DNA of 64,000 bases, from contig NZ_JAGRPV010000001.1 of the NCBI RefSeq assembly GCF_030014955.1, positions 372,001 through 436,000 of the forward strand. Direction: 5' to 3'. This document shows positions 17,613 to 26,790 of the stretch, one piece after another. The notes below the pieces were generated by a model. It searched no databases and was not told where the DNA came from. It worked only from the letters and a program-made list of their open reading frames with translations. The translations under genes were made by a program, and so were the position numbers. Origin of the DNA: Cohnella hashimotonis (lineage in GTDB: Bacteria; Bacillota; Bacilli; Paenibacillales; Paenibacillaceae). Numbering within the stretch: position 1 is the first letter of the stretch; each line of letters begins with the position of its first letter.

Positions 17613-20600
17613 ATGGTCATCATCTTGCACAGGGGAATAAGCGTAAAAAAGTGGCTAGTCGTCATGAGTGCCGGTTTTGCGTTGTGTTTTCTGTGGAATT
17701 GGCCCAACATGACTTCCGCCAGCGCTTCAGGCATCATCCAGGGAGAATGGCACTTAAGCGAGGGGAGCGGAACATCCGCGTCGGATGCATCGGGCAATCA
17801 CAATAACGGCACGTTGAACAACGGAACGGGGTGGTCAACCGGGAAGATCGATAGCGCGGTCGGCCTGGATGGCGTCAACGATTACGTCAGCATTCCCGAC
17901 AGCGGCACCTTGGACGGCATGAGCGCGCTTACCGTATCGACATGGATCAACCTTAATCAGTTGCCGACGAATAACTACGACGTCGTAGGCAAAAACGCAA
18001 ACGGAAATTCTTATCGGCTGGCCGTAAGTTCAACGGGTATTGGTAGTTTCGTGGTGAAGACAACGAATAACGATTGGTATACAGCAGGCACCGCCGCCAC
18101 CAGCTCGACCGCTCTAACGCCGGGAACCTGGCACCATCTGGTAGGCGCCTACGACGGAAGCTATGTCAAAATCTATGTCGACGGCGTTCTGCAAGGCACG
18201 GGCGCGCAAGCGATTTCGGGCAGCATTCATAATAGCGCGGCGTCGCTGAAGTTCGGTTACGGCAGCGGTACGAACATCGACTATACGAAGGGCAAAGTGG
18301 ACGAAGTCCGGATTTATGACGGGGCGCTGAACGCCGTCGAGGTTCGGAATCTGTACCAGTCCTACGCAACGGTTTGGCAGCCCGCTGAGCTTACTTTTAT
18401 TTCCGACGCCTCCTATACAAACCCGTATAAGGATGTGGATATTAGCGCTACCTTCACCGGACCGAACATGGAGAGCATGACCGTGCCCGGTTATTGGGAT
18501 GGGGGGAACGTATGGAAGATCAGATTTTCGCCCACTGTCGCAGGTACGTGGACATACGCGACCTCGAGCACGAATACCGGCGATTCAGGCCTGCATAACC
18601 AGTCAGGAACAATCCGTGCCGGCGCTTATACGGGCAATCAAGAGATCTATAAGAAAGGATTTCTTAAGAAGAGCGGCAACAACCGATATTTAACCTACCA
18701 AGACGGATCTCCGTTCTTCTGGTTAGGCGATACGCATTGGTTCGGCTTGTCCCGTGAATCTTGGAGCAGTTCCAACGATGCCAGATGGAGCTCGCAATTC
18801 AAAGGCATGGTAGATAAGCGGGCCGAAGACGGATTCACCGTGTATCAGACGAATCTGTTCGTCGGGGAATTGGGGGATGCGGGGTCGCAAGGAACGAGCA
18901 ACGAGGGCGGATATGCATGGGGACTCGAGGGCTATGCGGTCGGCGCCTCCACCGTGGATACGACAGGCTATTATAAGCCGGCGAACAAGGCTTTCGACGG
19001 CAACGCAAATACGAAGTGGCTCGCCAAGGATAATACGTTCCCGCAGAAGCTGTATATCGACCTGAAGCAGAACACGACGCTAAGCAAAGTGGATACCGAG
19101 TTCGATTATGCGGCGACCTGGAATTATATAATCGAGGGTTCGACGGATGGCGTGAATTACGCGGTGCTGGCGGACCATGTATCGGGAAGATCGGGCCAGC
19201 AGGCGACGGATACGACGAATGCGACGGTGCGCTACGTCAGAATTACAATCACCGGCAATAGCCAAAACGCGGCGGCGGCGATAAAAGAGTTCAAAGTGTA
19301 TGATTCGGGCAATCATCTGATGAATAACGATCATAAATGGGATGTGCCCAACGTCGCGTTCTGGCAGGATGTAGACCGCAGACTGAATTACATTGCGGAT
19401 AAAGGCATGGTGACGGCGCTGGGCCTGGATTGGGGCAGGGAGCTGGAGCCTTTCCTGGAGAACGATTTCAAGCGGATGTCGAGGTATGTGGTTGCCAGAT
19501 ACGGCGCTTATCCGATGACGTGGATTCATGCCGGGGAATATGCTTACGGCGACGACCAGACCTGGGGGGCTCTTGCCGCTTATACGCGGTCGATCGATCC
19601 GTACCGCCAAATCACGACGCTCCACAACACGGCCGACAATCCGAATTTGTTCCGGAACGAGTCGTGGTACGACATCGACTTCTTGCAGGGCGCGCACGAT
19701 GCAAGAAGGGAAATCGCTTACTGGAAGGGACGTTACGACCTGACCCCGACCGTACCGGTGTTGGAGTCGGAGATCGATTATGAATCGATACTCGGCATTC
19801 CGGAATATTACACCCGGGAAGATGCGTATAGAAGCTTCATGGCAGGCAGCTTCGGCTTCACCTACGGGGCGGAAGGCATCTGGAACGCCGTGACGGATTG
19901 GAACGATGCGTTCCAGACATGGGGCAAATCTCCGCGGCCTTGGTATAGCGGCATCGACTTGCCGTCGGGAAGCCACATGAAGTTCTATAAGGATTTTCTG
20001 ACGGGGATCGACTGGGCGTCGCTAGCGCCAAGCCCGACTGCCATTACCTGGGGGAGCGGAGCGCCCGCGTCGGGTATACGGCAGCCTTATCAGAAGGCTA
20101 ATTCCGCTCGCACGGTGGTCGTTGCGTATTTGCCGAGCTGGGGCGGGGAGTATACGGGGACGGTCAATGGCCTGTCTACCGGGGATACCTATACCGCCAA
20201 ATGGTTCAATACGAGAAACGGCCGATATACGACGATTAGCAGCAATTTCAGTCCCGGAGCGGGTGGTACTTGGAGCATTCCGGCCCAACCCGACGGGGCG
20301 TACGACTGGGCGCTGCTGCTATACGCCACGACGAATCGGGTCAATCAACCGACGGCGTCCGTTGCGGGGGGCACATTCGCGGGCGCCCAAAGCATAACGT
20401 TGTCCTCATCGACGTCGGGCGCAACGATCTATTATACGACGGACGGCACTACCCCGACGGTGAACAGCACGTCGTATACCGGGGCGGTTACCCTAAGCGA
20501 GAAGCGTACGCTGAAAGCGATAGCCGTGAAGAGCGGCATGACGCAAAGTATCGTAACGACGGAATATTACGACTTCAGCGGCGGGACGGTAGCCACGCCT

Positions 20601-22784
20601 GCGGCTAACGTGGCAAGTGGTTCCTATGGCGGCTCGCAGACCGTTACGCTCGCATCGTCTACATCCGGTGCAAGCATCTATTACACGACGGATGGAACGC
20701 CGCCTTCGACGGCGAGCCTGTTGTATAGCGGTCCGATTACGATAGATCGAACAGGCACGCTGCGGGCGATCGCGGTTAAGAGCGGGTATACGAACAGCGA
20801 AGCCATGGAGAAGCAATATCGAATTCGCACGAAAGATCTGATTTCCAAATGGAAGGATGTCAAGGCATCTTCCAGGTTGAGCGGGAATGAAGAGGCAAAT
20901 GCGGTCGACGGAGATATCCAAACCTGGTGGAGCCCGAATAGCTCGCAGAACGAGTGGATCGAAGTCGATTTGGGAAGGCCATACGACATCAGCTTGATCA
21001 ACTTGAGGTTTAAATCCTCGGCGCCCTACTTCTATCGGATCGAGATTAGCGGCGACCGTTCGTCCTATACGACGGTTGTCGATAAGTCCGCGATGAACAC
21101 GGTCGGCTATGGAACCTCGCATGATTATCCGATAGGGACCACCAAGGCAAGGTATGTCAGGCTGACCATGGTCGATATCTACGAAGCCAAGTCGGACGGG
21201 AAGTTCGCCTTGCCCGAGATCAGCGTGTACGGCCAAAGCGTGAATCTGTTGCAAGAGCTGGCCTTCGGCAGCGAAACGAATATAATCTACGGAAAACCGG
21301 TCAAAGCATCGTCCTATATCAACAATTCCTCCAGTGGAAAAAATATAGGAGACAACAATGCGACTACGTCCTGGCAGGCGACAACCGGCAAGTTCGCGGG
21401 CGAATGGATCGAAGTGAACTTCGGGGAGAATAGAACCTTTAACGTTGCGAAGCTCATGGAGTTCGGCAACCGAACGAGCGGCTACAGAATCGAATACTGG
21501 AACGGTACCGCATGGCAGACGGCCTATACGGGCACGACGATCGGCACCGCGAATCAGTTCAAGACGGTAAGATTCCCGGAGGTAACCGGCAGCAAGGCGC
21601 GGCTATATTTTACTTCGGGTACGTCTCAGCCGATTATTTACGAATTCCAGCTATTCGGCAAGACCGATCGAACTTCCGCGTCCTCCCAGTTTAGCGAGAG
21701 CCACATCTCATGGAATGCCTTCGACGGCAATCGCAGCTCGGCTTGGCAAGCAGCGGTCGGAAGCTATGCCGGTGAATGGATCGAGCAGGATATGGGCGTG
21801 AATACGACGTTCAATACCGTGCAATTATCGGAATACGCCAATCGCACAAGCGGCTACCGGATCGAGTATTGGAACGGCTCGGCATGGTTGACGGCCTATA
21901 CGGGCACGACGATCGGGGATTCCAAGACGGTTAGCTTCCCCTCCGTAACGGGAAGTAAAGCAAGGATCTACTTCACGGGCGGCAGCCAACAACCGGCAAT
22001 CTACGAATTCGAAGTATACAACAGAACCTATACGGCGTCTTCCTTCTATAATGGCGACAATACCTACGCTGCCGACAAAGCCTTTGACGAGAATGCGAGC
22101 TCGGCCTGGCAGGCGGCTAACGGACAATTTGCCGATCAATGGCTGGAAGTAGATATGGGCAAAGATACGATCTTCAGCCAGGTTCAACTCTCGGAATGGG
22201 ACAACCGAACAACGGGCTATCGCATCGAATATTGGGACGGGTCCGCTTGGCAGACCGCATACACCGGAACAACCATCGGCAGCGGCAGCACGGTGGAATT
22301 CGCTTCCGTTGTCGGCAGCAAAGCCAGAATTTATTTTATCTCCGGCAGTCATCAGCCGAGCATCTATGAATTTAAAGTGCTCGCGGACAGCAGGGATCTC
22401 TCGCAGAACGCCTCCGCGTCGGTATCGTCCTTCAGCAATGTGAATCACACGGCTGCCAAGGCAGTTGACCGAAACGCGGGAACGTATTGGTCGGCTTCAT
22501 CCGGCGCATTCCCTCAGTGGCTCAAGCTCGATCTGGGACAATCCCGTTATCTTACGAGCATGCAACAAACCTTCAACAACAACACGACCTGGAAATTCAA
22601 AGTCGAGGTATCCGATGACGACGTGAATTATGCGACATGGGTAGACAACTCGTCAACCGGAGCTGCGGGGACGAATTTCTATTACAACTTCGAAGCCAGG
22701 GCCAGGTATGTCAAGCTAACCGTAATCCAGAGCTCATCGGGAGATTGGGTAACAAGCACCGAGTTTGTCGTGTCCGGTAGATAA
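17613..22784 (+). CDS. Large secreted multidomain glycosidase (DUF5060/DUF4038, LamG, discoidin)
   Basis: About 1,720 residues; ATG 17613 abuts the GAGGAG site, so TTG 17625 may be the true start. After a signal peptide come: a LamG/concanavalin-like domain (17.73-18.37 kb), DUF5060 (18.38-18.64), and a DUF4038 apiosidase-like barrel (18.65-20.01) interrupted by an inserted F5/8C domain (18.93-19.31). Then PF12904-like (20.02-20.33), two CHB_HEX_C modules (GATIYYTTDGTTPT), one F5/8C, three tandem sister repeats with RTSGYRIEYWNGTAWQTAYTG (21.25-22.38) and a final F5/8C. Candidate catalytic acids are in WIHAGE and LESEID. By family it attacks plant glycans outside the cell, feeding the ABC importer. 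The exact linkage is unknown. Confidence 0.88.
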   Translation: MVIILHRGISVKKWLVVMSAGFALCFLWNWPNMTSASASGIIQGEWHLSEGSGTSASDASGNHNNGTLNNGTGWSTGKIDSAVGLDGVNDYVSIPDSGTLDGMSALTVSTWINLNQLPTNNYDVVGKNANGNSYRLAVSSTGIGSFVVKTTNNDWYTAGTAATSSTALTPGTWHHLVGAYDGSYVKIYVDGVLQGTGAQAISGSIHNSAASLKFGYGSGTNIDYTKGKVDEVRIYDGALNAVEVRNLYQSYATVWQPAELTFISDASYTNPYKDVDISATFTGPNMESMTVPGYWDGGNVWKIRFSPTVAGTWTYATSSTNTGDSGLHNQSGTIRAGAYTGNQEIYKKGFLKKSGNNRYLTYQDGSPFFWLGDTHWFGLSRESWSSSNDARWSSQFKGMVDKRAEDGFTVYQTNLFVGELGDAGSQGTSNEGGYAWGLEGYAVGASTVDTTGYYKPANKAFDGNANTKWLAKDNTFPQKLYIDLKQNTTLSKVDTEFDYAATWNYIIEGSTDGVNYAVLADHVSGRSGQQATDTTNATVRYVRITITGNSQNAAAAIKEFKVYDSGNHLMNNDHKWDVPNVAFWQDVDRRLNYIADKGMVTALGLDWGRELEPFLENDFKRMSRYVVARYGAYPMTWIHAGEYAYGDDQTWGALAAYTRSIDPYRQITTLHNTADNPNLFRNESWYDIDFLQGAHDARREIAYWKGRYDLTPTVPVLESEIDYESILGIPEYYTREDAYRSFMAGSFGFTYGAEGIWNAVTDWNDAFQTWGKSPRPWYSGIDLPSGSHMKFYKDFLTGIDWASLAPSPTAITWGSGAPASGIRQPYQKANSARTVVVAYLPSWGGEYTGTVNGLSTGDTYTAKWFNTRNGRYTTISSNFSPGAGGTWSIPAQPDGAYDWALLLYATTNRVNQPTASVAGGTFAGAQSITLSSSTSGATIYYTTDGTTPTVNSTSYTGAVTLSEKRTLKAIAVKSGMTQSIVTTEYYDFSGGTVATPAANVASGSYGGSQTVTLASSTSGASIYYTTDGTPPSTASLLYSGPITIDRTGTLRAIAVKSGYTNSEAMEKQYRIRTKDLISKWKDVKASSRLSGNEEANAVDGDIQTWWSPNSSQNEWIEVDLGRPYDISLINLRFKSSAPYFYRIEISGDRSSYTTVVDKSAMNTVGYGTSHDYPIGTTKARYVRLTMVDIYEAKSDGKFALPEISVYGQSVNLLQELAFGSETNIIYGKPVKASSYINNSSSGKNIGDNNATTSWQATTGKFAGEWIEVNFGENRTFNVAKLMEFGNRTSGYRIEYWNGTAWQTAYTGTTIGTANQFKTVRFPEVTGSKARLYFTSGTSQPIIYEFQLFGKTDRTSASSQFSESHISWNAFDGNRSSAWQAAVGSYAGEWIEQDMGVNTTFNTVQLSEYANRTSGYRIEYWNGSAWLTAYTGTTIGDSKTVSFPSVTGSKARIYFTGGSQQPAIYEFEVYNRTYTASSFYNGDNTYAADKAFDENASSAWQAANGQFADQWLEVDMGKDTIFSQVQLSEWDNRTTGYRIEYWDGSAWQTAYTGTTIGSGSTVEFASVVGSKARIYFISGSHQPSIYEFKVLADSRDLSQNASASVSSFSNVNHTAAKAVDRNAGTYWSASSGAFPQWLKLDLGQSRYLTSMQQTFNNNTTWKFKVEVSDDDVNYATWVDNSSTGAAGTNFYYNFEARARYVKLTVIQSSSGDWVTSTEFVVSGR

Positions 22785-22796
22785 CTAAGAATCGGG

Positions 22797-22823
22797 AGCA
22801 TAATGGTTCGATTTATGCTCCTT
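22797..22823 (+). terminator. Hairpin between glycosidase and second oxidoreductase
   Basis: GGAGCATAA pairs with TTATGCTCC, followed by TTTC. Weak T-run: probably partial termination within the operon. Confidence 0.6.
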
Positions 22824-22847
22824 TCTCGCGAAAGGGGTACTGCGTCC

Positions 22848-24200
22848 GTGGGCAGGGAGTTCTATAAGCTTTCATTGAATATGCCAATTGCAGATGAATA
22901 CGATGTCGTTGTTTGCGGCGGTGGAGCCGCGGGATGCACGGCGGCGATTCAAGCGGCACGAGCGGGAGCGCGAACGGCCTTGATCGAGAAGAACGGCATC
23001 CTCGGAGGGACGACGGTCGTCGCTTCCGTCAATTTTCCGGGACTGTTCCATACCCGATCGGGCAGACAAGTCATTCAGGGGATAGGCTGGGAATTTATCG
23101 CGGAGACGGCGGCGCGTGGCGGGGCCAAGCTTCCCGACTTTTCGATTCCTTATCCGCCGAAGCACCATCCGAGGCATCAAATTTGGGTCAATAAGTTCAT
23201 CTATAGCAAGGTAATTGACGATTTGTGCTTAGCAGCGGGCGTTCATTTGAGATTTCATGAAATGCCCGCGAACATTCACGAGGATAGCGAAGGACTGTAT
23301 GTGACCGTAGCCGGGAAAACGGGGTTGGAGACGATCAAAGCCCGCAAAATCATCGATGCGACGGGCGATGCGAATGCAGCAGGGCTCATGGGGTATGCCA
23401 TGGAGCGATCCGAATATCGCCAGCCCGGCACGTTGATCTATCGCATGGGCGGTTATGATCCGAAGGATGTGGATAAGCGCGTACTGGAGCGATTGTATGC
23501 GGAAGCATTCGCGTCCGGTAGAATCGCCGCAACCGACCATTCGCATCCGGAAGCGGGAGACCCTCCGTTATGGCGCGAGCTAAGAACCGGCGGGGGGAAT
23601 GCCAACCACCTTATCGGCATCGAGGGCGACTCTTCCAGAACGAAAACGGAAGCGGATTTGAAAGGGCGCGCGGTTTTGATGAACGTGTATCGATTGTTGC
23701 GCAAGGTCCCGGGTTGCGAAAACCTGGAAATCGACTATGCTGCCAACGAAAGCGGGATACGCGACACGAATCGGATTATCGGAGAGGAACGGATTACAGG
23801 GGAAGCTTATACCGGCGGATATATATATCCGGACGCCATGTGCTACAGCTACTATCCGATCGATATCCACAGGCATGATGGCAACGACATCGATATTAGG
23901 CCGTTAGCCGACGGGATCGTGGCAACGATTCCTTACGGCGCGTTAATTCCGAAGGGCAGCAAGCATGCGCTGGTTGCCGGCCGCTGCATATCCGGAGACG
24001 ACGAAGCCCATTCCGCTTACCGTGTTCAAGCCACTTGCATGGCTACGGGGCAAGTCACCGGCGCCGCGGCCGCGATTGCATCGAAGAACCGCATCGCCGT
24101 TGGCGATGTTGATCTGCATGAGCTGCGGGAGACGCTGGGTAGGCACAACGCGATTGTGCCGGGGCTTGTTTCGAAAGGGATAATGGAAGGAGAGAAGTGA
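22848..24200 (+). CDS. FAD-dependent oxidoreductase, glycan-locus type (copy 2)
   Basis: 450 residues from GTG 22848, chosen because AAAGGGG lies about 9 bases upstream; the open frame extends to 22803. The FAD motif VVCGGGAAGCTAAIQAARAGA is near residue 20, DATGDANAAGLMGYAMER in the middle and LVAGRCISGDDEAHSAYRVQATCMATGQVTGAAA near the end. It belongs to the same PF12831 family as 13974-15272 but is clearly diverged in the substrate half (more His, Tyr and Pro around YPPKHHPRHQIW), so the two probably act on different steps or sugars. Confidence 0.84.
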   Translation: MGREFYKLSLNMPIADEYDVVVCGGGAAGCTAAIQAARAGARTALIEKNGILGGTTVVASVNFPGLFHTRSGRQVIQGIGWEFIAETAARGGAKLPDFSIPYPPKHHPRHQIWVNKFIYSKVIDDLCLAAGVHLRFHEMPANIHEDSEGLYVTVAGKTGLETIKARKIIDATGDANAAGLMGYAMERSEYRQPGTLIYRMGGYDPKDVDKRVLERLYAEAFASGRIAATDHSHPEAGDPPLWRELRTGGGNANHLIGIEGDSSRTKTEADLKGRAVLMNVYRLLRKVPGCENLEIDYAANESGIRDTNRIIGEERITGEAYTGGYIYPDAMCYSYYPIDIHRHDGNDIDIRPLADGIVATIPYGALIPKGSKHALVAGRCISGDDEAHSAYRVQATCMATGQVTGAAAAIASKNRIAVGDVDLHELRETLGRHNAIVPGLVSKGIMEGEK

Positions 24201-24208
24201 ACGAACAA

Positions 24209-24238
24209 GACCGAATTCCCGCAACGGGAATTCGGCCT
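24209..24238 (+). terminator. Terminator-like hairpin ending the glycan locus
   Basis: CCGAATTCCCG pairs with CGGGAATTCGG around CAA; the following T-run is short (CCTTG). Confidence 0.65.
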
Positions 24239-24321
24239 TGTCGTGCGCGACGAGCGTCGCTGCAATTCCGATCTGGAAGACAACGTACGCTCCTATGACT
24301 CGAAACGTCCGTATTTACAAA

Positions 24322-24385
24322 GAAAGGGCCGGGATGCCCCACCATAACGGTGCTACGAATCCCGGCCTTTGCTCTGATTTTTTTA
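24322..24385. terminator. Second hairpin with T-run downstream of the glycan locus
   Basis: AAAGGGCCGGGAT pairs with ATCCCGGCCTTT (one bulged G), followed after a short gap by TTTTTTT. The rest of the 558-bp gap (24386-24710) shows no convincing gene on either strand. Confidence 0.65.
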
Positions 24386-24715
24386 TTATGTGCGATGTCA
24401 ACACGACGGTGAAATTGTGTATGAATAATGCTCTAATCTCCATTTCAGCAATCAGTCGCTGCCTCTTTCCTGATGAAGTATCATTCACGAACCTAATGTA
24501 TCTTAACGGACCAGATCAAACATCTGGATTGGCGAGCTAGAAGCATTGACATCGTCGGTAAAGCCGCCCTTGAAATCTTACCCCAAAAGCGATCGTTGAT
24601 TAGTCGTTGTATCATAACTTTTTCCCCGCAATTGCCCAGTTTCGCAGAACCTTCAATTAAACCATCTAAAAAAGTCGGAATTTAGGTCTATTCAAACTCC
24701 GCAACCCGTGCTATA

Positions 24716-24737
24716 GTAATTTTGTAATTTTAATTAC
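24716..24737 (+). promoter_or_regulatory. Candidate operator of the RHH-ankyrin gene
   Basis: Three GTAATT half-sites lie in a row: GTAATTTT (24716-24723), GTAATTTT (24724-24731) and the inverted AATTAC (24732-24737). The last two form TGTAATT-TT-AATTACA. Evenly spaced short half-sites suit tandem dimers of ribbon-helix-helix proteins. The site ends 21 bases before the start codon and overlaps a possible -10 (TATAGT, 24712-24717), so autorepression is likely. Confidence 0.6.
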
Positions 24738-24758
24738 ACGTAAGCGACGAGGAGAACC

Positions 24759-25619
24759 ATGCCGAAGAAAAAAAGCACTGCGGTGCTTTCCATCCGACTG
24801 GACGATGAAGTCCTCAAGGCTGTGGATTTGCTTGTCGAATCCGGGCTCGAGTCCAATCGCTCGAGGGCGGTCGCCCACTTCGTGAATGTCGGCGTGCGGG
24901 CTTCCCACGATCTGCTGGTGGGGGCAAGAGAGCAGGCGGATAACCTTCAGCGGCTGAAAAACGAAATGTTCGAGGCCGTGAAGCATCACGACATCGACAA
25001 AGTCGCCGAGCTGATCCACCGGGACGCGAGTCTGGTGAACGTTAGCAATCCGCAAGGGGAGACGCCCGTGCTGATGGCCGTGCTGCTTCGCGCGAACGAC
25101 ATTAAGGAACTGCTGCTGCGAAACGGAGCGGGCAGGCTGAATGTATTCGAGGCTGCGGCGGTCGGTTATAGCGCTAGGGTGAAGGAGCTGCTGGACCAAT
25201 CTCCGGACCTGGTGAACGCCTACAGCCATGACGGGTTCCCGCTCCTGTCTCTGGCCGTGCAATTCGGCAGCACCGATACGGTGAAGCTGCTGCTGGAACG
25301 GGGCGTCGACATTCATGCGCGAAGCCGCGACGGCAGTCTGAACAACAAGGCGATCCACGCAACCGTATTCGGCGACTATGGACATCTCGTAGACCTGCTA
25401 ATGGAGCATGGGGCCGACATTCATGCCAGATGCGAGGGCGAGCTTAGAAAAAGGTTCAACGTGCTGCATGTGGCGGCTTATTTCGACAAAGCGGAGCTGA
25501 TCAAGAAGTTTCTCGGCTACGGAGCCGACAAGACGGTAAAAAACGCGAGCGGAGAGACGCCTTACGAATTGGCCATCTCGCTCGGACATATGGCTTCCGC
25601 CGAGTTGCTCCTGAATTAG
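24759..25619 (+). CDS. Ribbon-helix-helix DNA-binding protein fused to ankyrin repeats
   Basis: 286 residues. The N-terminus (about 6-55: TAVLSIRLDDEVLKAVDLLV, then SNRSRAVAHFV) has the strand plus two helices of a MetJ/Arc-type ribbon-helix-helix. A short helical linker leads to about six ankyrin repeats (70-286), shown by repeated NPQGETPVLMAVLL, DGFPLLSLAVQFGSTDTVKLLLERG and LLMEHGADIHARC. The family often uses RHH for dimerisation and operator binding; the ankyrin part would bind a protein or ligand. It precedes an organosulfur-type operon and has its own candidate operator, so a regulator of that operon is the natural inference. I know of no characterised member. Confidence 0.85.
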   Translation: MPKKKSTAVLSIRLDDEVLKAVDLLVESGLESNRSRAVAHFVNVGVRASHDLLVGAREQADNLQRLKNEMFEAVKHHDIDKVAELIHRDASLVNVSNPQGETPVLMAVLLRANDIKELLLRNGAGRLNVFEAAAVGYSARVKELLDQSPDLVNAYSHDGFPLLSLAVQFGSTDTVKLLLERGVDIHARSRDGSLNNKAIHATVFGDYGHLVDLLMEHGADIHARCEGELRKRFNVLHVAAYFDKAELIKKFLGYGADKTVKNASGETPYELAISLGHMASAELLLN

Positions 25620-25674
25620 CCGGCTGACGATAACCGCATTTATTCGTTTACCAATTACATACGACAACTCGACC

Positions 25675-25725
25675 GGACAGACGGAGAGTCGCTGATTTCG
25701 CAAAGCGGCCTGCGTCTGTCCTTTT
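25675..25725 (+). terminator. Terminator between the RHH-ankyrin gene and the AKR gene
   Basis: GGACAGACG pairs with CGTCTGTCC (25713-25721), followed by TTTTT. It separates the regulator transcript from the operon, or acts as an attenuator before the operon if the promoter lies upstream. Confidence 0.82.
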
Positions 25726-25753
25726 TGTCGTAACGGAAGAGGGGAAGAGCTTT

Positions 25754-26743
25754 ATGCAATACCGGAGGTTGGGAAGAACGGGACTTAAAGTGTCCGAGGT
25801 CAGTCTGGGAACGATGGCGTTCGGGCGCTGGATCGACGAGAAGGCATCCGGAGAAGTATTGGATACGGCGCTGGAGGCGGGAATCAACCTGATCGACACC
25901 GCGGACGTTTACGGAAGCGGCATGGATAACGGCGACCGGTCGCGGTTCGGCGAGTCGGAGGGAATTCTGGGAAGGCTCCTTCAGGGCCGCCGCAACGACA
26001 TTTTACTGGCGACGAAGTTCAGCGCTCATGTGGGTCCGGGCGTCAACGACGGAGGACAGAGCCGTTACCACGTCTACCGCGCGCTGGAGAACAGCCTTCG
26101 ACGGCTGCGGACGGATCATGTCGATCTGTACCAGATTCACGTCTTCGATCCGGAGACGCCGATCGAGGAGACGCTGCGTGCGCTGGACGATCTGGTGAAG
26201 CAGGGCAAGATACGCTATCTCGGCTGCTCCAATTATGCAGCTTGGCAGCTGGCGAAGGCGCATGGCGTCAGCGCGCTGCACGGCCTTCACCGATTCGAGA
26301 GCGTCCAGCCGGAGTATAGTCTGATCACGAGAGGCATCGAGCGGGAGCTCGCGCCGTTCGTCCAGTCGGAGCAAGTCGGCGTCGTCAGCTACAGCCCGCT
26401 TGGCAGAGGAATTCTGAGCGGCAAGTATCGCCAGGGAGAAGCGCCTCCGTCGGAATCCCGGCTGGCTCATGGGGAGAAGCGGCTGGAACTGCTGCTGGAT
26501 ACGAATCCGGCGTACGCGCTCGTCGACGGGATCCGCCCGCTGGCTGAAGCAAGAGGCTGGACGCTTGCGCAATATGCGCTCTCCTGGGTACTCAGCCATT
26601 CCTTCGTGACTTCAGCGATACTGGGTGCGTCCAAGCCGCAGCAAATTCGCGACTCGCTCGCCCACGCCGGCGAGAGATTGACGGTCGAGGAGCTCAAGGA
26701 AATCGACGACATCTCCCGCCGCATCGGTCTTTTTACGTTATAA
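25754..26743 (+). CDS. Aldo/keto reductase
   Basis: 329 residues. Catalytic tetrad D48, Y53, K88 and H129 in DTADVYGSG, ATKFSAH and YQIHVFD. The NADP site is seen in the late SAILGASKPQQIRDSL. The fold is the AKR beta/alpha barrel of the YajO/Kv-beta-like group. First gene of the organosulfur-type cluster, 47 bp before the monooxygenase. It would reduce an aldehyde or ketone, possibly the carbonyl product released when the monooxygenase cleaves a C-S or C-N bond. That link is inferred from position only. Confidence 0.9.
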   Translation: MQYRRLGRTGLKVSEVSLGTMAFGRWIDEKASGEVLDTALEAGINLIDTADVYGSGMDNGDRSRFGESEGILGRLLQGRRNDILLATKFSAHVGPGVNDGGQSRYHVYRALENSLRRLRTDHVDLYQIHVFDPETPIEETLRALDDLVKQGKIRYLGCSNYAAWQLAKAHGVSALHGLHRFESVQPEYSLITRGIERELAPFVQSEQVGVVSYSPLGRGILSGKYRQGEAPPSESRLAHGEKRLELLLDTNPAYALVDGIRPLAEARGWTLAQYALSWVLSHSFVTSAILGASKPQQIRDSLAHAGERLTVEELKEIDDISRRIGLFTL

Positions 26744-26790
26744 AACCTTGTTTTCGCATTGGCAAACTAAAAATTAGGGGGAGAACCATC

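Noticed and set aside
19080..19976. A 298-codon antisense frame within the large glycosidase
   Set aside because: Arg/Ile-rich mirror of the real coding strand, no motif.
24238..24540. A 100-codon frame in the gap before the RHH-ankyrin gene
   Set aside because: It spans a terminator hairpin, lacks a ribosome site and has no coherent protein pattern.
25620..25753. Possible SAM-type riboswitch before the sulfur cluster
   Set aside because: Only a simple terminator hairpin is present; no conserved S-box core such as GGNNNNNNGAUGAAA-like elements was seen.
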